Notes: generated by a model not told the origin, from the letters alone. Shown: positions 32,723-40,845, counted from the first letter of the stretch. The stretch: 64,000 nucleotides of DNA from Ruminiclostridium sp. (GCA_017624025.1 JAGANY010000016.1:1-64000); one strand, 5' to 3'. Program-made: numbers and translations.

Positions 32723-33871
32723 ATGAAAGAAAAACTTCATAAGATTTTACTCGTATCGGTATTTTTCCTGTTTTTACTGATTGTACCGATTTTAACATTC
32801 ATAAACCTACCCGAAGAGGAAAGACCTTTCTCTGAAAACGAAAACAGATACCTCGAAAAATTCCCCGAAATATCCTTTGAAACCTATGTTGATAAGTCCG
32901 CTATGACAGGCTTCGAAAAATGGTTTGCGGACAGGTTTTATGGCCGTGAAAGCTGGATAAAGCTTAAGAACGGAACCGAACGCTTTATCGGAAAAACAGA
33001 GGTAAACGGAATATTTACCGAGGATGACCGTATGATGCAGGTCTGGAAGGGCTTTGACAGCGGATTTATCGATAAGAATATCGAAGCGGTAAACGCTTTT
33101 ACCGAAAAGAATTCCGATATTCCTGTTTACTTTATGCTTGCTCCTACGTCACAGGAGATATATTCCTATCTTCTCCCCGATTGTACTCCTATCGGAAGCC
33201 AGACCGAAATGAACAATTACTGTAAAGAACGTCTCGAGTGCCAGGTAATCGATATATTCCCGGCTATGAAAGCTCATAGCGACGAGTATATCTACTACCG
33301 CACCGACCACCACTGGACATCCTACGGAGCTTATATAGCCTACTGTGAAGCGTCGAAACAGCTGGGCTTCCAGGCTACTCCTCTTTCAGCCTTCAATATC
33401 GAACACGCAAGCACAGATTTCAGAGGCACTCTTTATTCAAAGACCCTCGACGACAGCGTTACACCCGATATTATTGACTATTACCATTTCAACGGCAAAA
33501 CAAACGGCTTAAAGCTTACAATAAACGACGGTATGTCCGAAAAGGAATATGACAGCCTTTATTTCCGTGAATACCTTGAGGTTAAGGATAAGTATTCGTC
33601 CTTTATGGGAACAAACTCTCCTCTTATGACAATAACCTCGGACGAAAACCCCAACGGCCAGTCTATCCTTATCTTTAAGGACAGCTACGCACATTCATTT
33701 ATCCCGTTCCTCACCAACCATTACAGCAATATCACGATTCTTGATATGCGTTATATCAATGCGGGATACAGCAGTCTTGTGGATATTGAAGAATTCGACA
33801 GCGTGCTTATTCTTTATAATTCAATTACTTTCAGCGAGGATACAGGCATAAGAAAATTAAGAATAGGATAA
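32723..33871 (+). CDS. DHHW/AlgJ-like SGNH acetyltransferase partner
   Basis: The 382-residue protein (start at 32723 set by GGAGG) has one N-terminal TM helix and an extracytoplasmic AlgJ/AlgX-like domain: NRYLEKFPEISFETY, the YYRTDHHWTSYGAY motif that names the DHHW family, and IFKDSYAHSFIPFL carrying the probable catalytic Ser. Together with the MBOAT gene it should transfer acetyl groups to an extracellular glycan. A terminator follows. Confidence 0.9.
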   Translation: MKEKLHKILLVSVFFLFLLIVPILTFINLPEEERPFSENENRYLEKFPEISFETYVDKSAMTGFEKWFADRFYGRESWIKLKNGTERFIGKTEVNGIFTEDDRMMQVWKGFDSGFIDKNIEAVNAFTEKNSDIPVYFMLAPTSQEIYSYLLPDCTPIGSQTEMNNYCKERLECQVIDIFPAMKAHSDEYIYYRTDHHWTSYGAYIAYCEASKQLGFQATPLSAFNIEHASTDFRGTLYSKTLDDSVTPDIIDYYHFNGKTNGLKLTINDGMSEKEYDSLYFREYLEVKDKYSSFMGTNSPLMTITSDENPNGQSILIFKDSYAHSFIPFLTNHYSNITILDMRYINAGYSSLVDIEEFDSVLILYNSITFSEDTGIRKLRIG

Positions 33872-33877
33872 CTTTAA

Positions 33878-33905
33878 AGAGCAGATTTTATATCTGCTCT
33901 TTTTG
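33878..33905 (+). terminator. Terminator of the MBOAT/DHHW operon
   Basis: AGAGCAGAT-TTTAT-ATCTGCTCT followed by TTTT. Confidence 0.85.
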
Positions 33906-34099
33906 GTATTCTGAGCGAAATAAAAGACAGTATAAAAATGGGAAATAATCGACATTATACGAGTTTTTTGGTTTAAAAACGGGAATGTAAGAAAAATTTA
34001 CATTGACCGAATTTGTTTTTATAGAGCAGTAAGAAAAAATAAATGGTATTTTACGGGAAATAATGTAAAAACACCCTTATGATATAAAAAGCGTTATTA

Positions 34100-34128
34100 T
34101 TGAATGATTCGATTTTATATGCTAAAAT
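34100..34128 (+). promoter_or_regulatory. Promoter of spo0A
   Basis: TTGAAT (34100-34105), 17-bp spacer, TAAAAT (34123-34128), with TGC before the -10. The 310-bp gap also holds ATCGACA at 33948-33954, a one-mismatch reverse 0A box. No convincing sigma-H promoter was found. Confidence 0.6.
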
Positions 34129-34134
34129 AGAAAA

Positions 34135-34155
34135 ACGGAAAACGAGATTTTTCCG
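34135..34155 (+). other. Leader hairpin before spo0A
   Basis: ACGGAAAA-CGAGA-TTTTCCGT lies just after the expected transcription start and 14 bp before the GGAGG RBS. Confidence 0.45.
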
Positions 34156-34181
34156 TATAAACAACTTGGAGGATTTAAAAA

Positions 34182-34979
34182 ATGACAGAAAGAACAGAAA
34201 CAAACAACAGAAAATTAAAGGTGCTTATCGGCGACGACAGCTCCGACCAGGGACTTACCTGGGCAAGTCTTCTTAAGAATGAAGACCTTTTCGCCGTAAC
34301 ACGCCAGAAAAACGGCCGTGTTATCCTCGATTCCATAAGGAACGATATGCCCGATTTTCTTGTCCTTGACGCAAAGATGCCCGAAATGGACGCTGTTGAG
34401 GTTATGACGGCTATTAAAAAGGAAGAGCTTAAAAAGCCTATGGTAATAGTAGTTGCGAACCATAATTCCCCACAGCTCGAAAAAGAGGTTATGGACGCGG
34501 GAGCAAGCTATTTTATGGTAAGACCCTTTGAGCCTAAGGCTTTGGTTAAAAAGGTTATTTCCCTTCGTAACTTTAAAGCAGGTAACTTCGCTAAGACAGA
34601 CAGCGGAAATCCCCTTGTAAATATCGAATATGTTGTAACGGATATAATTCACCAGATAGGTATTCCCGCACATATAAAGGGCTATCATTATTTAAGAACA
34701 GCAATAATTCTTTCTATAAACGACGATGAGATGATAAACTGTGTTACAAAGCTTCTTTATCCTACGGTAGCAGAAAAATACAATACAACCTCCTCCCGTG
34801 TTGAGAGAGCAATCCGCCACGCTATTGAGATAGCCTGGGACAGAGGAGATGTTGACGTTTTAAACGGTATCTTCGGCTACACCGTAAGAAATTCGAGAGG
34901 AAAGCCTACAAATTCCGAATTTGTGGCACTTATTGCCGATAAGCTCAGACTACAGTACTTCCCCCGTGTTGAAGTCTGA
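34182..34979 (+). CDS. spo0A: Sporulation master regulator Spo0A with a divergent receiver domain
   Basis: The 265-residue protein has a receiver domain (residues 11-130) and the highly conserved Spo0A effector domain ([59 protein letters not shown]). In the receiver, D18/D19 and the phosphoacceptor D63 are kept, but the conserved Thr/Ser is Ala92 and the near-universal Lys is Arg114 (FMVRPFE). The DNA-binding part should be normal. How phosphorylation drives it is uncertain. RBS TTGGAGG is strong. It is monocistronic. Confidence 0.93.
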   Translation: MTERTETNNRKLKVLIGDDSSDQGLTWASLLKNEDLFAVTRQKNGRVILDSIRNDMPDFLVLDAKMPEMDAVEVMTAIKKEELKKPMVIVVANHNSPQLEKEVMDAGASYFMVRPFEPKALVKKVISLRNFKAGNFAKTDSGNPLVNIEYVVTDIIHQIGIPAHIKGYHYLRTAIILSINDDEMINCVTKLLYPTVAEKYNTTSSRVERAIRHAIEIAWDRGDVDVLNGIFGYTVRNSRGKPTNSEFVALIADKLRLQYFPRVEV

Positions 34980-34985
34980 TAAATA

Positions 34986-35030
34986 AAAATCTGCTCCTGT
35001 TATTTTCCGAAAACAGGGGCAGATTTTATT
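34986..35030 (+). terminator. Terminator after spo0A
   Basis: AAAATCTGCTCCTGTT pairs with AACAGGGGCAGATTTT (one G-T wobble), followed by ATT. Confidence 0.8.
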
Positions 35031-35129
35031 AAAAAGAGGTTTTTACTATTTTTACGCTGTTTTTTAATTGACTTTTACGCTCTTGTATGTTATACTCAAA
35101 AAAACCGTGGGATTGGACGGACAGGCTTT

Positions 35130-36782
35130 ATGAACGATATTTATATAAAAGAGGGCGAAAAAAGAGAATTAAAAATCTCTCCCTTCGGAATATACATAAA
35201 CCAGGCAGGCTATTCTCCCTTAAGCACAAAGATAGCCGTAATGCCTTTTGAGTGCAGTGATTTTGCTGTTGTAAACGAAAAGGGCGAAGAGGTTTTTAAC
35301 GGAAAAACCGACAATTTCGGCTACGATAAAAATTCAGGCGATTATATTTATAAAGCAGATTTCTCTTCCTTTTCCGAAAAGGGAAGCTTTCGCATAAAAG
35401 CAGGCGGAAAAAGCTCTGCCTTATTCGCTGTAGGCGAGGATGCTTACGAGCCTGTGCTTAAAAGCGTTTTAAAGGCGTTTTATTATCTTAGGTGCGGTTC
35501 GGGTCTTTCGGAAAAGTATGCAGGAGTATATAAGCACGCTGAATGTCATAATTCTACCGCATATCTCTGGGGAGACGAAAGCGTAACCAAGGATGTAAGC
35601 GGAGGCTGGCACGATGCAGGAGATTACGGAAGATACGTAACAGCAGGTGCCTGTGCCTTGGCTCATCTTTTGTTTGGGTTTGAGCTTTTCGGCGGTCTTA
35701 AAAATACAGTTTTTGATATTCCCGAAAGCGGTAACGGTATTCCCGATATACTTAACGAGTGCCGTGTTGAGCTGGAATGGATGATAAAGATGCAGAGGGA
35801 AGACGGAGGCGTTTATCATAAAGCAACCACAGCCTTACACGCTCCTTTTGTTATGCCTGAAGACGATAAGGCGAAAATGTATCTTTTCCCTGTTTCCTCT
35901 ATGGCTGTTGCGGACGCATCGGCAGTTTTTGCACTTGCAAGCCGTATCTATGAACCCTATGACAAGGCTTTTTCAGATAAATTAAGAGAATGTGCGGAGC
36001 GTTCTTACGGCTGGCTTAAGGCTAATCCCGATTTTATCGGCTTCAGAAATCCCGAGGGCTGTAACACAGGCGGTTACGGAGAATGGGAAGACCGCTCAAA
36101 TCGTTTCTGGGCGTCCTGTGAGCTTTACGCTCTTACAGGGGACGAGGCTTATCATAAGGATTTAAAGGCTCTTATAAATGAAGATTTTTCCCTTTCGGGA
36201 CTTGGGTATGTTGATGTAGGCGGTTTCGGCTCTCTTTCGTATATCCTTTCCACAAGGAATAAGGACAAGGCTATAGAGGAAAAAATGACCTCTGCATTTA
36301 TGGAAAATGCGGATTGGCTTAGGAAAATCGCTGACAGCTGTGGCTACGGCGTAGCTATGGACGAGGGTCATTACCACTGGGGCAGTAATATGACTGCTAT
36401 GAAGAATGCAATGATATTTATTATTGCCGACAGGTTATCTGGCGAAAATAAATACCGTCCTTATGTCGAACGTCTTTATGATTATCTTATGGGACTTAAC
36501 GCTTTAGGAATAAGCTATGTTACAGGATGTGGCGAATACCGCTGTAATTATCCCCATTTACGTCCTGCACACGCTGACGGAATTGAAGAATGTATTCCGG
36601 GAATGGTAAGCGGAGGGCCTAACCGTACCCCCGGCGACCACGATGCGAAAATACTTATCCTCGAAGGCACACCGCCTATGAAATGCTATGCGGATGAGGC
36701 AGGCTGTTACTCTCTCAACGAGATAACAATATACTGGAATTCTCCCACAGCCTTTGTGCTCTCGTATCTTAACGAAAAATAA
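35130..36782 (+). CDS. Glycoside hydrolase family 9 enzyme, intracellular type
   Basis: The 550-residue protein has an N-terminal CelD-type Ig-like domain (INQAGYSPLSTKIAV...) and a GH9 (alpha/alpha)6 barrel with DAGD at 162-165 holding the catalytic base, the PHLRPAH...GPNRTPGDHDA region and the acid Glu531 in CYSLNEITIYWN. There is no signal peptide, dockerin or CBM, so it should act in the cytoplasm on imported cello-oligosaccharides rather than on cellulose. The ATG follows a GGACGGACAGG purine run and is the only reasonable start. Confidence 0.9.
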   Translation: MNDIYIKEGEKRELKISPFGIYINQAGYSPLSTKIAVMPFECSDFAVVNEKGEEVFNGKTDNFGYDKNSGDYIYKADFSSFSEKGSFRIKAGGKSSALFAVGEDAYEPVLKSVLKAFYYLRCGSGLSEKYAGVYKHAECHNSTAYLWGDESVTKDVSGGWHDAGDYGRYVTAGACALAHLLFGFELFGGLKNTVFDIPESGNGIPDILNECRVELEWMIKMQREDGGVYHKATTALHAPFVMPEDDKAKMYLFPVSSMAVADASAVFALASRIYEPYDKAFSDKLRECAERSYGWLKANPDFIGFRNPEGCNTGGYGEWEDRSNRFWASCELYALTGDEAYHKDLKALINEDFSLSGLGYVDVGGFGSLSYILSTRNKDKAIEEKMTSAFMENADWLRKIADSCGYGVAMDEGHYHWGSNMTAMKNAMIFIIADRLSGENKYRPYVERLYDYLMGLNALGISYVTGCGEYRCNYPHLRPAHADGIEECIPGMVSGGPNRTPGDHDAKILILEGTPPMKCYADEAGCYSLNEITIYWNSPTAFVLSYLNEK

Positions 36783-36787
36783 TTATG

Positions 36788-36843
36788 CAACCTTTTCCTT
36801 TTCTGACAGGTTTTATTTATAAAGAGAGGAAAGGGTTGTTTTT
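36788..36843 (+). terminator. Hairpin overlapping the RBS of the next gene
   Basis: CAACCTTTTCCTTTTCT (36788-36804) pairs, with G-T wobbles, with AGAGAGGAAAGGGTTG (36823-36838), followed by TTTTT and then ATG. It can serve as the GH9 terminator. Its 3' arm is also the Shine-Dalgarno of the 36844 gene. Confidence 0.6.
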
Positions 36844-37041
36844 ATGAAACGAAAGCTTTTAATAATAATATCAGCCGTTATATTCTGCCTTGCCCTTTGC
36901 GGTTGCAGGCATACGGAAGCAGAGGTTATTTACGAGCCGATTTACGCGACGGGCGGACCCTGGGATGAGCCCGTATATACTATCGGAACCTCGAGACCCG
37001 AAAAGATTGTAATAATAGAAGAAATCGGAGGTCTGGAATGA
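36844..37041 (+). CDS. Very small lipoprotein
   Basis: The 65-residue protein has a lipoprotein signal ending LALCGC. The mature part is only about 45 residues, rich in Glu, Tyr and Pro (EVIYEPIYATGGPWDEPVY). I do not recognise it. It overlaps the next gene by four bases (ATGA), so the two are translationally coupled. Confidence 0.7.
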   Translation: MKRKLLIIISAVIFCLALCGCRHTEAEVIYEPIYATGGPWDEPVYTIGTSRPEKIVIIEEIGGLE

Positions 37042-37910
37042 AAAAACGTTTGTTTGTGCTGATGCTTTGCCTTGTGCTTATAAATACATTGTTTTCTGTT
37101 ACTGCCTGTGCAGACACAGGTCCTAAGCCCTCGGTACAGATTGATTTTATAAATATGGACGATGAGGAATGCTACGGCACGCTCCTTTCCTACAGGGACG
37201 GCACAGGCCCCGCGTCAGCCTGGGATGGTACGGAAGAGGGAATACGATGCTGGGATGAAACAAGGGATATATGGGAGGCTTTCGTTAACTTTAAGGATAC
37301 GGACGGCTACTATTATCTCCAACAGCACTGGGATGTAGGAGAGACGAAAAGTCTCAACTGGACATACTATCCGCCCGACCCTTTTAAAATACTGCTTTAT
37401 TATCCGAAAACAGGGGAATATGTTGTAAGCGGAATATACGAGCGGTATGCTTTCGACAGTTATTTTACAGTTGATATGAGCGGTAAGGATAATGCTGATT
37501 TTGTTCTTACAGCGGTAAAGAGCTATAATCTTACAGGGGAAGTCTTAAGCTTTTTCTGCCGTGTGATACTTACGATATTTATAGAGATAGTTATTGCTCT
37601 TATATTTGGTTTCAGAACGAAGAAACAGCTTATTCTCATACTTCTGACCAATGCCCTTACACAGGTAATTCTTAATATTCTCGTAAGCATAATCGGCTTT
37701 AACGAAGGAGAATATGTGTTTGTTGCATTCTATTTCCTTTTTGAGATAATAGTATTTGCGATTGAGGGAGCAGTATATTCGGTTATGCTTAAGAGATATA
37801 CCGAAAAGCCCGTTGGAAGAATAAAGCCTGTCTTATATGCATTGGTAGCGAACTTTGCGTCATTTATAGCAGGAGTTTTTATAGAAAGAATTATACCGGA
37901 AATGTTCTGA
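37038..37910 (+). CDS. Membrane protein with an extracellular N-domain and four C-terminal TM helices
   Basis: The 290-residue protein has a signal peptide (about 1-25, ending in TACADTG), an extracellular domain of about 140 residues with Trp-rich sequence (EGIRCWDETRDIWEAFVNF), then four hydrophobic helices (about 175-285). The function is unknown. It is coupled to the tiny lipoprotein upstream, which suggests a two-part membrane device. Family 2 repeat sequence begins right after its stop. Confidence 0.75.
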   Translation: MKKRLFVLMLCLVLINTLFSVTACADTGPKPSVQIDFINMDDEECYGTLLSYRDGTGPASAWDGTEEGIRCWDETRDIWEAFVNFKDTDGYYYLQQHWDVGETKSLNWTYYPPDPFKILLYYPKTGEYVVSGIYERYAFDSYFTVDMSGKDNADFVLTAVKSYNLTGEVLSFFCRVILTIFIEIVIALIFGFRTKKQLILILLTNALTQVILNILVSIIGFNEGEYVFVAFYFLFEIIVFAIEGAVYSVMLKRYTEKPVGRIKPVLYALVANFASFIAGVFIERIIPEMF

Positions 37911-38013
37911 AAAAAGTCTTTTCTCTAAAAAATCCGAGCGAAGCGAGTATATAAATTTTCGGTCAACCCTTTTTTTAAAAGGGTTGTCGGGGGTAAGGGG
38001 CGGAAGCCCCAAA
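37911..38013 (+). repeat. Family 2 structured 3' element, copy B
   Basis: Begins at the base after the stop codon. The order is AAAAGTCTTTTCTCT, an AGCGAAGCGAG segment, TTTTCGGTCAA, the stem CCCTTT/AAAGGG, then GGGGC-GGAA-GCCCC. It is nearly colinear with the reverse complement of 40891-40987. Confidence 0.85.
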
Positions 38014-38064
38014 GATTGTGAATACTTCGCTAAGCTTAAAAGCATGATTTATCGACAATCTGAA

Positions 38065-38092
38065 AGAACGGCAGAAATGCCGTTCTCTTTTT
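38065..38092 (+). terminator. Terminator downstream of the membrane gene pair
   Basis: AGAACGGCA-GAAA-TGCCGTTCT followed by CTTTTT. Confidence 0.85.
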
Positions 38093-38130
38093 ATATTACT
38101 CGTATCCGGATGCTTGTTGAAAATTATATT

Positions 38131-38191
38131 TTAAATCTGTGCCGAAGGCACACCACAACTATTCACTATTCACTTTTCGCTATTCACTAAT
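38131..38191 (-). repeat. Family 3 element, divergent copy in reverse orientation
   Basis: AAATCT, the hairpin GTGCC-GAAG-GCAC, ACACC, then TTCACTATTCAC repeats. It has the same order as the reverse complement of 53821-53880. Confidence 0.55.
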
Positions 38192-38197
38192 AAAAGG

Positions 38198-38226
38198 TTG
38201 ACATTTCTGTAAAAATGCGGTATAAT
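38198..38226 (+). promoter_or_regulatory. Consensus promoter of the Fur-family/ABC operon
   Basis: TTGACA (38198-38203), 17-bp spacer, TATAAT (38221-38226): a perfect match at both hexamers. Confidence 0.85.
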
Positions 38227-38233
38227 ATGAAAA

Positions 38234-38248
38234 TGAAAATCAATTTCA
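38234..38248 (+). promoter_or_regulatory. Fur/Zur/PerR-type operator
   Basis: TGAAAATCAATTTCA, a 7-1-7 dyad of the kind bound by Fur-family regulators, lies just downstream of the -10 of the operon that encodes a Fur-family protein. Autoregulation is the natural inference. Confidence 0.6.
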
Positions 38249-38266
38249 AATTCGGAGTATAAATTT

Positions 38267-38683
38267 ATGGGATATAAAACGAAACAGGGCGGATTAATTT
38301 TTGGGCTTCTCGAAAAATATTCCGACCGCCACCTTACCGCTGAAGAAATATGCGGTATGCTTAAAGCGGAGGGTACCTCCGTCGGCACGGCTACGGTTTA
38401 CAGAAACCTTGAAAAGCTCGTTTCCGAGGGTAAGGTAAGACGCTACCGCTTGGAAGAAGGTGAAAGTGCCTGTTACCAGTATATGGGCGATGTGGAATGC
38501 CACGAGCATTTTCATCTTAAATGTATAAACTGTGGTGTTGTGATACACCTTGAATGCGACTATCTCGACGAAATAAACGGCCACCTTTTAGAGCATCACG
38601 GTTTTAACCTTGACCGTACAAAAATAGTACTCTACGGTGAGTGTGCGGAATGTAGAAAGGGGCGTAGAAATGAAGCTGATTGA
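38267..38683 (+). CDS. Fur-family metal-responsive repressor, probably Zur
   Basis: The 138-residue protein has the Fur winged helix (LTAEEICGMLKAEGTSVGTATVYRNLEKL), the metal-binding HEHFHLKCINCG, and a second CxxC (CAECRKG), giving the structural zinc site. Its position as first gene of a znu-type ABC operon suggests Zur rather than Fur or PerR, but sequence alone does not settle the metal. Its end overlaps the ATPase start by 14 bp. Confidence 0.88.
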   Translation: MGYKTKQGGLIFGLLEKYSDRHLTAEEICGMLKAEGTSVGTATVYRNLEKLVSEGKVRRYRLEEGESACYQYMGDVECHEHFHLKCINCGVVIHLECDYLDEINGHLLEHHGFNLDRTKIVLYGECAECRKGRRNEAD

Positions 38684-39380
38684 GTGCAAGAGCCTTTGTA
38701 TGAAATACGAGGGAGTAAGTGCTTTCGAGGGAGTAAGCTTTGACCTTGATGAAGGAGATTTTCTCTGTATCGTAGGCGAAAACGGTTCGGGTAAATCTAC
38801 TCTTATAAAAGGGCTCCTCGGCTTAAAGCAGTACAGCTCGGGAAGTATCGTTTTCAACGGCGTAAAACAGCGTGAAATCGGCTATCTGCCACAGCAGACC
38901 CCTGCACAGAAGGATTTCCCCGCTACTGTAAAAGAGGTAGTTATATCGGGCTGTCTTAACCGTAACGGCTTAACCCCTTTTTACTCAAAGAACAGTAAAA
39001 AGCGTGCCTCGGAGATGATGAGCCTTATGAAGATAGAGGATTTATCGGATAAAAGCTATCGTGGACTTTCGGGCGGACAACAGCAGAGAGTTCTTTTAGC
39101 ACGTGCTTTATGTGCGACAGAGAAGCTTCTGCTTCTCGACGAGCCTGTATCGGGTCTTGACCCTATGGTAACGGCGGAAATGTACGAAGCAATCCGAAGC
39201 CTTAACCGTGAAAAAGGCGTTACGGTAATAATGGTCTCCCACGATATCCATAACGCTCTCCACTGTGGTAATAAAATGCTTCATATGGCACAGGGAAGAT
39301 ACTTCTTCGGCACAAAGGAAGAGTATAAGAAAATTCCCGAATTCAAGGCTATGGCAGGAGGTTGTCTTTCTGATGAGTGA
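38670..39380 (+). CDS. Metal ABC transporter ATPase (ZnuC type)
   Basis: The 236-residue ATPase (start at 38670 after AAAGGGGCG) has Walker A GENGSGKST, a Q-loop in IGYLPQQ, signature LSGGQQQ and Walker B LLLLDEPVSGLD. It is most like the manganese/zinc/iron-chelate importer ATPases. It overlaps both neighbours, so the operon is translated as a coupled unit. Confidence 0.9.
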   Translation: MKLIECKSLCMKYEGVSAFEGVSFDLDEGDFLCIVGENGSGKSTLIKGLLGLKQYSSGSIVFNGVKQREIGYLPQQTPAQKDFPATVKEVVISGCLNRNGLTPFYSKNSKKRASEMMSLMKIEDLSDKSYRGLSGGQQQRVLLARALCATEKLLLLDEPVSGLDPMVTAEMYEAIRSLNREKGVTVIMVSHDIHNALHCGNKMLHMAQGRYFFGTKEEYKKIPEFKAMAGGCLSDE

Positions 39381-40191
39381 GCTTATTCATATTTTCAGCT
39401 ACAGCTTTATGCTAAGGGCGTTGATAGTGGGAGTGCTTGTTGCGTTGTGTGCGGCATTACTCGGCACAAGCCTTGTGCTTAAGCGTTATTCGATGATAGG
39501 CGACGGACTTTCACACGTAGGCTACGGTGCTTTCGCAATAGCCGCCGCCGCAAATCTCACCCCTCTTTATGTAGCAATTCCTACGGTTATCATAGCCGCT
39601 TTCTTTCTCCTTCGTTTAAGCAGGAGCAGTAAAATAAACGGCGACAGTGCTATTGCTATTCTTTCCAGCAGTGCACTTGCTATAGGAATGATAGTTCTTT
39701 CCGTAACAAAGGTTTCGATTGACGTAAACAGCTATATGTTCGGAAGTATTCTCGCACTTACGGATAATGACGTTATTATTTCGGCAATATGTTCGGTTAT
39801 CGTTTGCGTAATGTATCTTGTGTTTTACCACAGAATATTCGCTGTAACCTTTGACGAAAGCTTTTCTAGTGCCACAGGAATACGTTCGGGTATCTATAAT
39901 ACTCTTATCGCTGTACTTACGGCAATAATTATCGTTGTGGGAATGCGACTTATGGGTGCATTGCTTATTTCGAGCCTTATGATATCCCCGTCCCTTACCT
40001 CTATGCGTCTGTGCAAGAGCTTCAGAGGCGTTACGATATGTTCGGTAGCAGTATCTGTGTTCTGCTTTACAGCTGGGCTTATACTTTCATACTATATTGA
40101 TATTCCTACGGGAGCAGGCATAGTTGTACTTAATCTTATATGTTTTCTTATCTCCGCACTTATCGGTAAGATTACGAAGAGGAACGAATAA
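39373..40191 (+). CDS. Metal ABC transporter permease (ZnuB type)
   Basis: The 272-residue polytopic protein (start at 39373 after GGAGG) belongs to the ABC-3 permease family: LVALCAALLGTSLVLKRYSMIGDGLSHVGYGAFAI, and LMGALLISSLMISPSLTSMRL near the C-terminus. It would import Zn2+ or Mn2+ with the ATPase. No substrate-binding lipoprotein (ZnuA) gene is present in this operon. It ends on the base before the convergent gene's stop codon. Confidence 0.9.
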   Translation: MSELIHIFSYSFMLRALIVGVLVALCAALLGTSLVLKRYSMIGDGLSHVGYGAFAIAAAANLTPLYVAIPTVIIAAFFLLRLSRSSKINGDSAIAILSSSALAIGMIVLSVTKVSIDVNSYMFGSILALTDNDVIISAICSVIVCVMYLVFYHRIFAVTFDESFSSATGIRSGIYNTLIAVLTAIIIVVGMRLMGALLISSLMISPSLTSMRLCKSFRGVTICSVAVSVFCFTAGLILSYYIDIPTGAGIVVLNLICFLISALIGKITKRNE

Positions 40192-40698
40192 TTACTCCTT
40201 TTTTCTTCTATATCTTTCCATAGCTAAATTTTCAAGTTCATTACAGGATGGAAGAGAGGATTTTAAAAAACTATTATTCGGACTTTGCGGATAAGAATTA
40301 TTGTTATTATTCTTTTTATTGTATTTATTAAATTGTGACGGTTTGTTTTCGGCTTCTGTACGTGTATCGGACGGCGAGTGGACGGAAGAAACGTAATCAT
40401 CATAGCATTTAAGCGTTATTATCGTAAAATCAGCGGTCGCTTTGCGTTCGATAAGACCTCGTTTTTCGAGGCGTGTGAGAACGTCGGAAACAGTGGTTTT
40501 CGGCATCATAAGTTCTTCGGAAAGTCTTATGAGCGAGGTGACACGCTGACCTCTCATTATTTCGGTATCGTGCCATTTTACGTTTTCGTAATTTGCTGTA
40601 AGTATAAGATGATAGAGTATAAGTGTGGCACGTAAATCATCATACCATCCGTATCCTGTTATTTTTCTGTTGACGGGGACAAAACCTGTATCAAGCAT
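40192..40698 (-). CDS. Winged-helix protein of the phage/plasmid replisome-organiser type
   Basis: The 168-residue protein (start at 40698, chosen for AAGGAAAAAAAT) opens FVPVNRKITGYGWYDDLRATLILYHLILTANYENVKWHD, then a wHTH (RLSEELMMPKTTVSDVLTRLEKRGLIERKATADFTIITL). This is the N-terminal domain typical of phage and mobile-element replication initiators. The C-terminus is Asn/Ser/Lys-rich low complexity. It has no replication partners nearby and could be a domesticated regulator. Helically phased direct repeats lie upstream. Confidence 0.75.
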   Translation of the reverse strand: MLDTGFVPVNRKITGYGWYDDLRATLILYHLILTANYENVKWHDTEIMRGQRVTSLIRLSEELMMPKTTVSDVLTRLEKRGLIERKATADFTIITLKCYDDYVSSVHSPSDTRTEAENKPSQFNKYNKKNNNNNSYPQSPNNSFLKSSLPSCNELENLAMERYRRKKE

Positions 40699-40752
40699 AT
40701 TTTTTTCCTTTCTTATTGTTTTTCTGTACATTAATCATAGCACAAGGGATTT

Positions 40753-40790
40753 ATGACATACAATGACATACCCGTGACAAATAATGACAT
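40753..40790 (-). promoter_or_regulatory. Four helically phased heptamer repeats upstream of the wHTH gene
   Basis: ATGACAT at 40753-40759, 40763-40769 and 40784-40790 and GTGACAA at 40774-40780 start 10, 11 and 10 bp apart, on one face of the helix. They overlap the -35 region of a likely promoter (TATGAT near 40735). Confidence 0.55.
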
Positions 40791-40807
40791 TTTTACAGTT
40801 AAAAGAA

Positions 40808-40845
40808 AAATAAAAAGGCAGTGAATTCCACTGCCTTTTATTTTG
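40808..40845. terminator. Bidirectional hairpin terminator
   Basis: AAAAGGCAGTG-AATTC-CACTGCCTTTT with T-rich sequence on both outer sides. It closes the xylB unit on the minus strand. Confidence 0.8.

Noticed and set aside
33948..33954. 0A box upstream of spo0A
   Set aside because: ATCGACA has one mismatch and is about 230 bp from the gene. A single 7-bp site is not enough to claim autoregulation.
37984..38190. Plus-strand open frame of 68 codons
   Set aside because: It begins in family 2 repeat sequence and passes through a strong hairpin terminator and a family 3 element.
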